Positions 44,127 to 52,581 of a stretch of DNA of 64,000 nucleotides are shown here, piece by piece. The notes under the pieces were generated by a model. It searched no databases. It saw only the letters and a program-made list of their open reading frames with translations, and had not been told where the DNA came from. The stretch's first letter is position 1; every line of letters starts with the position of its first letter. The position numbers were made by a program, and so were the translations under genes. Source of the DNA: Centipeda noxia ATCC 43541 (lineage in GTDB: Bacteria; Bacillota; Negativicutes; Selenomonadales; Selenomonadaceae); NCBI RefSeq assembly GCF_000160555.1, contig NZ_GG749279.1, positions 376,413-440,412 of the forward strand, in the 5' to 3' direction.

Positions 44127-45179
44127 CTACTCCTCGTAAAATCGGACTTCTTTGATCCACCGATCCAGAAGAATCTCTTTTTCCTTCTTGCTGAAATACG
44201 GTCTGTTTCTAAAAAGGCTGATATTCTTCCCTGCAAACATCTGATAAGACAACGTTATAGGATTCGTGGTTAAAAAATAGAATCGCCGATGTGCAAGAGC
44301 AAATTGGGCCTCGTCTGTCAACAACCAATCGGCAAAGCTCTCTGCCGTATGCGCATCCTGTTCTGAGGCGCGAAAAACGATCCCTGTTCCGTAAATCACC
44401 GCAGACGTGCCGTCTATCGGATAGAAAATACGGATGGGGTAGTCGTCATGCACATAGCGAAGCGTCTCACTGAGTATTGTAACGGAAAGGTCCACCTCGC
44501 CCATCCCGGCTTGGCGCACCGGCGTATGTAAATATTTGGAGTACTGCATGATCTTCGGCTGAATCCTACGCCAGATATCAAAAGCGCGCTGATCCCCATA
44601 TTCGGCGACCATGCTATAAAGCAAGTTAGACGAAGCGTCTGCAGCCATAAAATCTGTCATTCCAATACGGATATCTCTCTGTTGGGCAAGCATTTGCCAT
44701 GAGTTTGGGAGGTCAATATGCGTGCGCAAATAGTCCTGATTCACTGCAAACACGATAGGATCATACCATACGCCTGTCCAATAGCCATTGGGATGACGAA
44801 ATGTATCTGCGACCTGATCGCTTTTCTCGGAAATGTAGGGTACAAGGTATCCCGCGGCTGCAGCACGGCCCAGAGTCTCCTGGTCGGTCAATACAAGTGC
44901 AGATTTTCCTTCCTGCACTCCAAGAGCCTGCTCTTGCAGTCGTTTTAAAATTTGCTCGGAAGAGAGCTGAACGAAATTTACACGAATATTATACTCTTTT
45001 TCATATGCTTCCGACAACGCCATCGCGACCTCTGCAGGAAGCGACGTATATGCAGTAAACCCACGCATAGGGTGATGGTATTTAGCTTCGCGTGAGCCGG
45101 ACGAAAGATATGCCGAACCTGCAGCAATCGATATTACTAGAAGGGCGGTCATCACAATGAACAGCGAATACCGCTTCAT
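44127..45179 (-). CDS. Extracellular solute-binding protein, orphan
   Basis: 350 residues from the ATG at 45179 (GAGG upstream). An N-terminal membrane or signal segment (about 4-25) is followed by the type II periplasmic binding fold: FTAYTSLPAEVAMALSEAYEKEYN, SEQILKRLQEQ, YLVPYISEKSDQVADTF and GVWYDPIVFAVN. This resembles the ferric-iron and spermidine/putrescine group of ABC binding proteins. No lipobox cysteine follows the hydrophobic part and no permease or ATPase gene is adjacent, so its partner is unknown. It has its own promoter (45219-45247) and probably feeds the rimO transcript. Confidence 0.78.
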   Translation of the reverse strand: MKRYSLFIVMTALLVISIAAGSAYLSSGSREAKYHHPMRGFTAYTSLPAEVAMALSEAYEKEYNIRVNFVQLSSEQILKRLQEQALGVQEGKSALVLTDQETLGRAAAAGYLVPYISEKSDQVADTFRHPNGYWTGVWYDPIVFAVNQDYLRTHIDLPNSWQMLAQQRDIRIGMTDFMAADASSNLLYSMVAEYGDQRAFDIWRRIQPKIMQYSKYLHTPVRQAGMGEVDLSVTILSETLRYVHDDYPIRIFYPIDGTSAVIYGTGIVFRASEQDAHTAESFADWLLTDEAQFALAHRRFYFLTTNPITLSYQMFAGKNISLFRNRPYFSKKEKEILLDRWIKEVRFYEE

Positions 45180-45218
45180 AAGGATTCCTCTTTCATTTAG
45201 AACAACTTGTCTTTTTAT

Positions 45219-45247
45219 ATTATAAACAATTCCCCCAAAATCCACAA
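45219..45247 (-). promoter_or_regulatory. Candidate promoter of the binding-protein gene
   Basis: TTGTGG (45242-45247), 17-base spacer, TATAAT (45219-45224) on the minus strand, 40 bases before the ATG. Confidence 0.6.
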
Positions 45248-45280
45248 GCCATTTTATCTATGCAGTCATGCTTCCGTGCC

Positions 45281-45321
45281 AAAATGAAAAAGATGCTCTC
45301 ATCATAGCGAAAGCATCTTTT
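45281..45321 (-). terminator. Terminator after the split transketolase genes
   Basis: Stem AAAAGATGCT/AGCATCTTTT (45288-45297 with 45312-45321) followed on the minus strand by TCATTTT. Confidence 0.75.
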
Positions 45322-45329
45322 GGGTTCAT

Positions 45330-46271
45330 TTATTTGCTGATAAGCTTTTTTGTATGAGCTACAATATGCTCTGAAGTAAGGCCAAATTGTTTCAAAAGCT
45401 CCGCAGCAGGTCCAGAGTGTCCGAACTCATCATTGACACCGATGCGGTGCACAGGAACTGGACAGTTCTCGGCAAGGACGGCGCAGACAGCTTCACCAAG
45501 ACCACCGATAATATTGTGTTCTTCGACTGTTACAATCTTTCCGCAATCCTCCGCTGCCTGAATAACAATATCCTTATCAAGCGGCTTTATCGTCGCCATA
45601 TTGATGACGCGGGCACGTATGCCCTCAGCAGCGAGACGTTCTCCGGCATCAATAGCCTCAGGAACAAGGATCCCTGTTGCAATAATTGCGACATCTTTTC
45701 CGTTTCGAAGCACTTCGCCTTTCCCCACAGCAAATGCGAAGGACTCGTCATGATACACCGGCGTTGCTGCCCGACCGAAACGGATGTACACGGGGCCCTC
45801 CATCTCGTACGCCGCACGCAGCATCTTACGTGCTTCCACATCATCCGACGGACACATAACGGTCATACCTGGGATCGTACGCATCAGAGCAAAATCCTCG
45901 CAGCACTGATGCGAGGCACCATCCTCCCCCACAGAAATGCCGCCGTGCGTCGCGCAGATCTTTACGTTCAGATGCGGGTAACCGATTGTATTGCGTATCT
46001 GCTCATAGGCTCGCCCCGCCACGAACATAGCAAAGGTGGAAACAAACGGAACAAGCCCCATTGTCGAGAGTCCGGCTCCGACACCGACCATATTTGATTC
46101 TGCAATACCGCAATTAAAATGCCGCTCCGGAAACGCCTTCTTGAACATTCCGCTCTTTGTGGCTCCTGCAAGATCCGCATCCAGCACAACAATATTCTCG
46201 TGTATTTTCCCAAGCTCTACAAGCCCGTTTCCATAGCTGTCACGCGTTGCAATCTTCTTTACGTCCGCCAT
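45330..46271 (-). CDS. Transketolase, C-terminal subunit
   Basis: 313 residues from the ATG at 46271, behind AGGGGTG. Carries the pyrimidine-binding half and C-terminal domain of transketolase, which moves two-carbon units between sugar phosphates in the non-oxidative pentose phosphate pathway. Segments include GKIHENIVVLDADLAGATKSG, FPERHFNCGIAESNMVGVGAGLS, ATHGGISVGEDGASHQ and the C-terminal EEHNIIGGLGEAV. The gene starts three bases after the stop of the N-terminal subunit gene. Split transketolases are common in Firmicutes and archaea. A second pathway role such as a DXS-like step is not supported. Confidence 0.92.
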   Translation of the reverse strand: MADVKKIATRDSYGNGLVELGKIHENIVVLDADLAGATKSGMFKKAFPERHFNCGIAESNMVGVGAGLSTMGLVPFVSTFAMFVAGRAYEQIRNTIGYPHLNVKICATHGGISVGEDGASHQCCEDFALMRTIPGMTVMCPSDDVEARKMLRAAYEMEGPVYIRFGRAATPVYHDESFAFAVGKGEVLRNGKDVAIIATGILVPEAIDAGERLAAEGIRARVINMATIKPLDKDIVIQAAEDCGKIVTVEEHNIIGGLGEAVCAVLAENCPVPVHRIGVNDEFGHSGPAAELLKQFGLTSEHIVAHTKKLISK

Positions 46272-46273
46272 TC

Positions 46274-47125
46274 TCACCCCTCCTCAAGATCCCGGCGAAT
46301 CGCAGCAAGTTCCTCGAGGCCTCGAGCGAGTTCGTCATCATTAGGCGCCTTGCCATGCCAACCAGCATTGTTTTCCATAAAGGATATATCCTTCCCCTTG
46401 ATCGTCTTCATTAGAATGACGGTAGGTTTTCCGCTGCTCTTATTGGCATGAAATGCAGTAAAAGCACGCTCAAGGGCCTCGTAATCATGTCCGTCAATCT
46501 TAAGTACTGCACAGCCAAATGCTTCGAATTTCTTATCGATCGGTTCCGTATTCATGACATCTGCTGTCGCTCCATCAATTTGAAGTCCATTAACATCAAC
46601 CGTGATGCAGAGATTGTCAAGGCCATAGTGTGCAGCAAACATCGTGGCCTCCCAAACTTGCCCTTCGGCAAGTTCGCCGTCTCCAAGAAGTGTATAGACG
46701 TTGATGTTCTTCTTTAGATATTTTGCTCCCTTAGCCATGCCAACCGCTGTCGAAATTCCCTGGCCCAATGAGCCTGTAGACATATCCACGCCCGGCGTGA
46801 GGTTCATATTCGGGTGTCCCTGCAGACGCGACCCAATATGGCGAAGAGTCAGGAGTTCTTCCACGGGAAAAAATCCGCGATTGGCAAGTGTTGCATAGAG
46901 ACCAGGGGCGACATGTCCCTTTGAGAGTACAAGGCGATCACGCTCCGGATCATGAGGCTTCTTAGGGTCCACACGAAGTTCCTTGTTGTAAAGGTAGGTA
47001 AAATATTCCGTCGATGAAAGTGAACCGCCGGGATGCCCACTCTTTGCGGCATGTGTGCTGCGTAGAATCCCCTCACGCACCTTTACGGCAAAAAGCCGAA
47101 GCTCTTTTTGTTCAGCTGCTGTCAT
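46274..47125 (-). CDS. Transketolase, N-terminal subunit
   Basis: 283 residues from the ATG at 47125 (AGGAGGAG site). Holds the thiamine-diphosphate-binding half: HAAKSGHPGGSLSSTEYFTYLY, RDRLVLSKGHVAPGLYATLA, TGSLGQGISTAVGMAKGAK and LLGDGELAEGQVWEA for the Mg-diphosphate motif. Full transketolase activity requires the C-terminal subunit encoded directly downstream. Together they equal one full-length transketolase chain in length (about 596 residues). A candidate promoter is at 47168-47196. Confidence 0.93.
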   Translation of the reverse strand: MTAAEQKELRLFAVKVREGILRSTHAAKSGHPGGSLSSTEYFTYLYNKELRVDPKKPHDPERDRLVLSKGHVAPGLYATLANRGFFPVEELLTLRHIGSRLQGHPNMNLTPGVDMSTGSLGQGISTAVGMAKGAKYLKKNINVYTLLGDGELAEGQVWEATMFAAHYGLDNLCITVDVNGLQIDGATADVMNTEPIDKKFEAFGCAVLKIDGHDYEALERAFTAFHANKSSGKPTVILMKTIKGKDISFMENNAGWHGKAPNDDELARGLEELAAIRRDLEEG

Positions 47126-47167
47126 AAAACTCCTCCTCACCCGAAAAGCCATAATAAAGCTACGTCT

Positions 47168-47196
47168 ATTTTATCCTCTTTTCTTCTGGGACGCAA
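47168..47196 (-). promoter_or_regulatory. Candidate promoter of the split transketolase operon
   Basis: TTGCGT (47191-47196), 17-base spacer, TAAAAT (47168-47173) on the minus strand, between the RNase J terminator and the N-terminal subunit. Confidence 0.55.
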
Positions 47197-47228
47197 CATG
47201 CTTAAAGTTACAATTTTACCTGTATCTC

Positions 47229-47259
47229 CAAAAAGAAAAGCCATCCCATAAGGATGGCT
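47229..47259 (-). terminator. Terminator after RNase J
   Basis: Stem AGCCATCC/GGATGGCT (47252-47259 with 47239-47246), five-base loop, then TTTCTTTTT on the minus strand. Confidence 0.85.
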
Positions 47260-47265
47260 CGCAGA

Positions 47266-48954
47266 TCAGATTTCCATAATGATGGGCAAAATCATTGGAC
47301 GGCGACGCGTTTTATCGAAAAGATACCGGCTGAGCGCATCACGTACATTTGATTTAATCGCAGACCATTCGCGTACGTTCTCGTCCTCGCAGCGATCAAG
47401 CGCCTGCTGCACGCGCGCCCGGGCCTCCTCCATCAGCGCTTCCGACTCACGCACGTAGACGAAACCGCGCGATACAATATCGGGACCGGAAACCACTTGA
47501 TTCGTCTGCCGATCCATCGTCACAACAATAATAAGTATGCCATCCTGCGAGAGCTGGCGACGATCACGCAAAACGATATTACCGACATCGCCGACTCCAA
47601 GCCCGTCGACCATAACCATGCCGGACTGCACACGACCAACAACCTGCCCCTTCTCCTTTGTAAACTCGAGGATCTGTCCGTTCTCACTGATGAAGATATT
47701 TTCCTTTGGCATCCCAAGTTCACGTGCCAAATCTGCGTGCTGTACGAGATGATGGTACTCACCATGCACCGGCATAAAGAATTTCGGACGTACAAGATTG
47801 TGCATCAGCTTGAGTTCTTCACGGCTGCCGTGCCCTGAGACATGAATTCCCTTATCACGTCCATAGATGACGTTTGCACCGAGCTTCATTAGATTATCTA
47901 CCGTCTTGGATACAAGCTTTTCATTGCCCGGAATAGGCGTTGCCGAGATGATGACTGTATCTCCTGGGACAATCGTGATCTTTCGATGATCGGATGAAGC
48001 CATGCGCGATAATGCAGACATGGGTTCGCCTTGGCTGCCCGTAGTCACGATGACAATCTGATCCGCCCGAAAATTGTTGACTTCATCAATACTGATGATA
48101 GTTCCTTCCGGAGCAGTGAGATAACCGAGTTCAAGGGAGATTCCCACCACATTCTCCATACTGCGGCCAAGGACAGCAACGCGGCGATTATATTTCACGG
48201 CAGTATCAATGACCTGCTGAATGCGATGAACATTTGATGAAAATGTCGCTACAATAATTCGTCCGCGCATATTATGGAACGCCTTATCAAACGCTGCGCC
48301 GACAGTTCGCTCGCTCGCTGTATGACCATCACGCTCCGCATTCGTACTGTCAGCGAGAAGCAAAAGGACTCCTTTGTTGCCAAGATCTGAGAAACGGCGA
48401 AAATCCGTCATCTGGCCATCCACCGGCGTATAATCGAGCTTGAAGTCCCCTGTATGAACGATCATTCCTACCGGAGTCTTGATTGAAAGGCCAACCGCGT
48501 CGGGAATGGAGTGATTGACTCGAATAAAACCGACGCTGAAACAGCCGATGTTAATGATATCTCCTGCCATCACAGAGTGCAGATTAGCCGAGTCCACACC
48601 GTTTTCCTTAAGCCTTCCTTCGAGAATCCCAAGCGTCAACCGCGTCCCGTACACAGGTGCAGGAATCTGCTTCATTACATACGGCAAAGCACCAATATGA
48701 TCTTCATGTCCGTGCGTAAGGACGATCGCGTTGACTTTATCCTTGTTCTCAATCAAATAAGTGATATCCGGAATAACAAGATCAACGCCGAGCATATCTT
48801 CCTCCGGGAACATCAGCCCAGAGTCTACAACGAGAATCTCATCGTCCACCCGGATGGCAGTCATATTCTTTCCGATCTCACCTAGGCCGCCAAGCGGTAT
48901 TACCTGCACCTTCTGCACACTCTTTCCATGATTGCCATTACGATTTAACGACAA
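47266..48954 (-). CDS. rnj: Ribonuclease J
   Basis: 562 residues. The best start is a TTG at 48954, eight bases after GGAGG, giving MSLNRNGNHGKS; an ATG at 48975 overlaps that site region and has no Shine-Dalgarno of its own. RNase J is a 5'-to-3' exonuclease and endonuclease central to mRNA decay in Firmicutes. The metallo-beta-lactamase motif THGHEDHIG is near 80-88, with VHTGDFKLDYTP and ADSTNAERDGHT after it; the beta-CASP region has GSQGEPMSALSRMA and VSGHGSREELKLM with a C-terminal domain from about 450. Another copy (J2) is not in the window. The pnp decay partner is also present at the window start. Confidence 0.95.
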   Translation of the reverse strand: MSLNRNGNHGKSVQKVQVIPLGGLGEIGKNMTAIRVDDEILVVDSGLMFPEEDMLGVDLVIPDITYLIENKDKVNAIVLTHGHEDHIGALPYVMKQIPAPVYGTRLTLGILEGRLKENGVDSANLHSVMAGDIINIGCFSVGFIRVNHSIPDAVGLSIKTPVGMIVHTGDFKLDYTPVDGQMTDFRRFSDLGNKGVLLLLADSTNAERDGHTASERTVGAAFDKAFHNMRGRIIVATFSSNVHRIQQVIDTAVKYNRRVAVLGRSMENVVGISLELGYLTAPEGTIISIDEVNNFRADQIVIVTTGSQGEPMSALSRMASSDHRKITIVPGDTVIISATPIPGNEKLVSKTVDNLMKLGANVIYGRDKGIHVSGHGSREELKLMHNLVRPKFFMPVHGEYHHLVQHADLARELGMPKENIFISENGQILEFTKEKGQVVGRVQSGMVMVDGLGVGDVGNIVLRDRRQLSQDGILIIVVTMDRQTNQVVSGPDIVSRGFVYVRESEALMEEARARVQQALDRCEDENVREWSAIKSNVRDALSRYLFDKTRRRPMILPIIMEI

Positions 48955-49080
48955 AAAACACACCTCCAAAATCATGAGACAAAGGGTTCTAGCCCCTCTG
49001 CTCTAAAATTATTTGTTCATATCATTCGATCATGAAATCAGAATTCATCCACACGAAAATACAGCGACCTGGAGGAGCTA
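48955..49080 (-). other. Leader region of RNase J, no gene seen
   Basis: Between the possible small ORF and the RNase J start lie 126 bases with no convincing coding frame. A weak GGG-loop-CCC hairpin is near the 3' end, just before the Shine-Dalgarno. Neither of the ORFs of 74-79 residues on the two strands here has a start signal. Confidence 0.5.
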
Positions 49081-49191
49081 TTATCTCCGTTTGCCGCCAT
49101 ACATGGAAAAACGCCGTCTCCGTACGATTGCTGCGAAAAAATACGACCACACAGCAATTTCGAAAACTGCAAGAAAAATAATCCGATCCAT
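49081..49191 (-). CDS. Possible small single-pass membrane protein (36 residues)
   Basis: Encodes MDRIIFLAVFEIAVWSYFFA followed by an Arg-rich stretch and GGKRR at the C-terminus: one 20-residue hydrophobic helix and a strongly positive tail, a layout typical of small membrane proteins that sit with the tail inside. The ATG is at 49191 and the stop at 49081-49083. A good extended -10 promoter lies so close that the predicted transcript would have only about seven bases of leader, with AAGTGA right at the ATG. It stands in the RNase J leader. It could be chance coding in an untranslated region; I do not recognise a family. Confidence 0.4.
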   Translation of the reverse strand: MDRIIFLAVFEIAVWSYFFAAIVRRRRFSMYGGKRR

Positions 49192-49204
49192 TCACTTAAT
49201 TTAT

Positions 49205-49233
49205 ATTTTACCATTGCAACAGCAACAATGCAA
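49205..49233 (-). promoter_or_regulatory. Promoter of RNase J (and the small ORF)
   Basis: TTGCAT (49228-49233), 17-base spacer, TAAAAT (49205-49210) with a TGn extension on the minus strand, about 250 bases before the RNase J start. Confidence 0.65.
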
Positions 49234-49238
49234 ATAAA

Positions 49239-49274
49239 ATTTAAAAGGCATCTCTCGCATGTGCAAGAGATGCC
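49239..49274 (-). terminator. Terminator after the outer-membrane barrel gene
   Basis: Stem GGCATCTCT/AGAGATGCC (49266-49274 with 49247-49255) followed by a T-rich run on the minus strand. Confidence 0.85.
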
Positions 49275-49307
49275 CAATGTTCTTTTATGTTTTCCTTTTG
49301 TGAACGG

Positions 49308-49811
49308 TCAAAATCGCATCGTAAGACCAACGCCGACCCCGTTTTCACGGGTGCCGTGATCCGGCTTAAAGTTATGATAGTTCACATTGAGATCAAGGTT
49401 GGCAATGAGCGATTTGTTAAGCCCTACTTGCGTCTCATTGAAATCCTTGCCGGCAATATAGGAGGCATATGCATTGAATCCGAGGACGCTCGGTGTACTG
49501 AGACCAAGTCCGCCGTATAGGTTGTTTTCATCTGTCGGCCCCATATCCCAACGATAGCCGCCGATCAAACGAATATTTTGTCCGAGAACATTATACTGCA
49601 TATAGATATCCTTCGGATTTCCGTACTCATCACGATCATTGCGCGCAATACCAACCGTCATCTCATCTGTTGGCTTGTGTTCAATAAAAGCCTCTTTCGT
49701 TCCAATACCGACCGCAGTGTCGTGTGCGTCGAGATGATTAATCGGTGCCGCCATAGCTGCCGAAGAAATCGAAAGGCCTATCGCTGTAGCAAGAAGTGCA
49801 CTTTTCCTCAT
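49308..49811 (-). CDS. Small outer-membrane beta-barrel-like protein
   Basis: 167 residues from the ATG at 49811 (AAAGGAGG site). A signal peptide MRKSALLATAIGLSISSAAMA is cut before AP. The mature 145 residues alternate polar and hydrophobic residues in short strands (for example IYMQYNVLGQNIRLIGGYRW, NAYASYIAGKDF and VGVGLTMRF) and end in Phe, the C-terminal signal read by the Bam machinery. Probably an eight-strand barrel. It is the main evidence in the window for an outer membrane and fits Negativicutes. No closer family can be named. It is a single gene with its own promoter and terminator. Confidence 0.82.
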   Translation of the reverse strand: MRKSALLATAIGLSISSAAMAAPINHLDAHDTAVGIGTKEAFIEHKPTDEMTVGIARNDRDEYGNPKDIYMQYNVLGQNIRLIGGYRWDMGPTDENNLYGGLGLSTPSVLGFNAYASYIAGKDFNETQVGLNKSLIANLDLNVNYHNFKPDHGTRENGVGVGLTMRF

Positions 49812-49836
49812 CGTAAATCCTCCTTTCTGATATAGT

Positions 49837-49865
49837 ATATTATCCATTTATTTCTTTATACTCAA
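49837..49865 (-). promoter_or_regulatory. Promoter of the outer-membrane barrel gene
   Basis: TTGAGT (49860-49865), 17-base spacer, TAATAT (49837-49842) on the minus strand, with a short leader to the AAAGGAGG site. Confidence 0.6.
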
Positions 49866-49921
49866 ATTAAATTATTATTATTGTTTGATAAATTTTAGTA
49901 CCTAGCACTAAATCAAAAATT

Positions 49922-51346
49922 TCAGAGAAGATTCTGCTTCGCTTCAAGTTCAGAAATAATACGATGCTCCTCTGCCATTAGAGCCTCCGCCGCATCGAGC
50001 TGACTCTCAACCTGTTCATAAGATGTTCCCCCATAAGAGTTGCGGCATGCAACGCAAGTCTCCGGGCGAATCACCTCATATACGTCTTCATCGAAGAGTG
50101 GGGAGAGTTTCTGATAGTCAGCAAGCGACATATCACGGAGCCAGATTCCGCGTGCAATACACTGTGCTACAGATTGTCCCGCGACGGTATGTGCCTGACG
50201 GAACGGCATCCCCTTCTGAACGAGATAGTCGGCGAGATCCGTTGCATTGGAGAAATCGGCTTCAACAGCATGGCGCATTACATCGGCCCGTACCTTCATA
50301 CCGCGAATCAGCTGCGCATAAACAGCAAGGCTGAACTTCACCGTATCAATGGCGTCAAAGAGTCCTTCTTTATCTTCCTGCAAATCCTTGTTGTAGGCGA
50401 GAGGCAACCCCTTTACTGCCGTGAGCATTGCCATGAGATGACCGACGACACGCCCGGTCTTTCCGCGCACAAGTTCGGAGACATCGGGATTTTTCTTCTG
50501 CGGCATCATGGACGATCCGGTACAGTGTGCATCGTCCAATTCAACAAACGAGAACTCACGGGAACACCAGAGGATAATCTCTTCTGAAAGCCGAGAAAGA
50601 TGCACCATGAGGATAGATGCCGCTGCGAGGAATTCGAGAATGTAGTCGCGATCGCTGACCGCATCCATACTGTTCGTATAGATGCGGTCGAAGTTCAGCT
50701 TCCTAGCGACAAATGCACGATCAATCGGCAGCGTTGTTCCAGCAAGAGCACCGGCACCGAGCGGCATGAGATCCGTTCGCACATAAACCCCTTGAAATCG
50801 CTCAAAATCCCGCGTGAGCATGTTAAAATATGCCATAAGATGATGTGCAAAGAGAATTGGCTGCGCACGCTGGAGATGCGTATATCCTGGCATGATGATA
50901 TCCTTGTTTGCATCTGCAGATTCAACAAGCGCATTTTGAAGTTCCCTGATATGGTCCAGCACCTCCACAACAGCATGCCGCACAAACATATGGGTATCAA
51001 GCGCTACCTGATCGTTGCGGCTGCGTGCCGTGTGCAGTCGGCTTCCGGCATCTCCGATGGCATCCGTGAGATGTTTTTCGATATTCATATGAATATCTTC
51101 AAGCTCCGTGCTGAACTCAAATTCCCCGCATTCGATCTGCCCAAGGATATCACGAAGCCCGGCATTAATCGCTTGATAATCTTCCTCTGAGATAATTCCC
51201 ACTCTCATCAGCATTTCAGCATGCGCAAGAGAGCCTGCAATGTCCTCGCGGTACATCCGTCGGTCAAAGCCGATGGATGCTTGGAACTCGTTGATCATCT
51301 CATCAGTCGTTTTAGAGAAGCGCCCGCCCCAGAGCTTTTCGCTCAT
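49922..51346 (-). CDS. argH: Argininosuccinate lyase
   Basis: 474 residues. Last step of arginine synthesis: argininosuccinate to arginine and fumarate. It begins [21 protein letters not shown] and has [31 protein letters not shown] and the superfamily signature [12 protein letters not shown] at about 280-291. The ATG overlaps the argG stop as ATGA, so the two are coupled. It is the promoter-distal gene of the argC-J-B-D-F-G-H operon; no clear terminator is visible in the 70 bases after its stop. Confidence 0.98.
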   Translation of the reverse strand: MSEKLWGGRFSKTTDEMINEFQASIGFDRRMYREDIAGSLAHAEMLMRVGIISEEDYQAINAGLRDILGQIECGEFEFSTELEDIHMNIEKHLTDAIGDAGSRLHTARSRNDQVALDTHMFVRHAVVEVLDHIRELQNALVESADANKDIIMPGYTHLQRAQPILFAHHLMAYFNMLTRDFERFQGVYVRTDLMPLGAGALAGTTLPIDRAFVARKLNFDRIYTNSMDAVSDRDYILEFLAAASILMVHLSRLSEEIILWCSREFSFVELDDAHCTGSSMMPQKKNPDVSELVRGKTGRVVGHLMAMLTAVKGLPLAYNKDLQEDKEGLFDAIDTVKFSLAVYAQLIRGMKVRADVMRHAVEADFSNATDLADYLVQKGMPFRQAHTVAGQSVAQCIARGIWLRDMSLADYQKLSPLFDEDVYEVIRPETCVACRNSYGGTSYEQVESQLDAAEALMAEEHRIISELEAKQNLL

Positions 51347-52557
51347 TTATTCTGCCCCTCCTGCATAAGAGCGCGCACCTTGAGCGGCAGTCCAAAGAGA
51401 TTGATGAATCCCGTCGCATCTGCCTGGTTATAGACGTCGTCATGCTCAAACGTGACAAATTCCTTGCTGTACAGCGAGTATGGCGATGTTGTGCCTGCTG
51501 AAATGATATTGCCCTTGTAGAGTTTCAGACGCACCTCGCCCGTCACCGTCTCCTGCGTGCTGTCCACAAATGCGGAAAGCGCCTCACGCAGCTGGCAGAA
51601 CCACATCCCATCGTAAACGAGCTCGCCGTAGCGGATCGCAAGCCCCTCTTTGTAGTGATAGGTTGCGCGATCAAGACAGAGATACTCGAGCTCGCGATGC
51701 GCGTAGTAGAGGATCGAGCCGCCCGGATTCTCATAGACGCCGCGCGACTTCATGCCGACAAGGCGGTTCTCGCAGATGTCCACGATACCGACGCCATTGC
51801 GCGCACCAATTTCGTTGAGCTTCGTCAGCAGCTCGACCGCGCCCAGCTTCTCGCCATTGACGGCGACGGGAACGCCCTTTTCAAACGTGACGGAAACATA
51901 CTCCGGTGCATCCGGCGCATTCTCCGGTGCACAAGAAATCAGGAACATGGAGTTCTTCGGCTCATTCGCAGGATCCTCAAGGTCGGAGCCCTCATGGGAG
52001 AGATGCCAGATATTTCGGTCCATACTGTATGTCTTATTGTCCTCGGCAACCGGTATCCCATGCTTCTTGGCATACGCAATCTCAGCGCTGCGGGAATCAA
52101 GATCCCACTCACGCCACGGCGCAATGATCTGGAGGTTTGGAGCGAGAGCCTTTACCGTCAGTTCGAATCGAACCTGGTCATTTCCCTTTCCCGTTGCGCC
52201 GTGCGCAATGGCATCTGCCCCCTCGCGCTTTGCGATCTCGACGAGCGCCTTTGCAATCACGGGACGCGCAAACGATGTGCCGAGCAGATACTTCCCCTCA
52301 TAGACGGCGCCCGCCTTGAGTGTCGGCCAAACATACTCCTCAAGGAACTCCTTTGTCAGATCGACAATGTGCACCTTCGATGCGCCGGATGCCAGCGCCT
52401 TGTCATGAACGGGTTCCAGTTCCTCGCCCTGCCCGATGTCCGCACAGACGGCAATGACCTCACAGCCGTCATAGTGCTCTTTGAGCCAGGGAATAATAAC
52501 CGAGGTGTCAAGACCTCCGGAGTATGCAAGAACTACCTTTTTGATTTGCTTTGCCAT
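51343..52557 (-). CDS. argG: Argininosuccinate synthase
   Basis: 404 residues. Joins citrulline and aspartate with ATP. The ATP PP-loop [17 protein letters not shown] is at about 9-25; further segments are [40 protein letters not shown] and [27 protein letters not shown] lies 11 bases before the ATG. This and the neighbouring arg genes look richer in G and C than, for example, tyrS or ribF by eye, in keeping with codon preference for efficient expression or a separate history; this was not computed. Confidence 0.98.
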   Translation of the reverse strand: MAKQIKKVVLAYSGGLDTSVIIPWLKEHYDGCEVIAVCADIGQGEELEPVHDKALASGASKVHIVDLTKEFLEEYVWPTLKAGAVYEGKYLLGTSFARPVIAKALVEIAKREGADAIAHGATGKGNDQVRFELTVKALAPNLQIIAPWREWDLDSRSAEIAYAKKHGIPVAEDNKTYSMDRNIWHLSHEGSDLEDPANEPKNSMFLISCAPENAPDAPEYVSVTFEKGVPVAVNGEKLGAVELLTKLNEIGARNGVGIVDICENRLVGMKSRGVYENPGGSILYYAHRELEYLCLDRATYHYKEGLAIRYGELVYDGMWFCQLREALSAFVDSTQETVTGEVRLKLYKGNIISAGTTSPYSLYSKEFVTFEHDDVYNQADATGFINLFGLPLKVRALMQEGQNK

Positions 52558-52581
52558 ACTTGAAACAACTCCTTTGTATAA

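Noticed and set aside
46318-46334. Perfect palindrome CTCGAGGCCTCGAG
   Set aside because: It lies inside the coding region of the transketolase N-terminal subunit and follows from the residues GLEEL; no sign of a binding site.
49013-49237. Plus-strand 74-codon frame upstream of RNase J
   Set aside because: No Shine-Dalgarno and no promoter on the plus strand; the minus strand here has a promoter and the better small frame.
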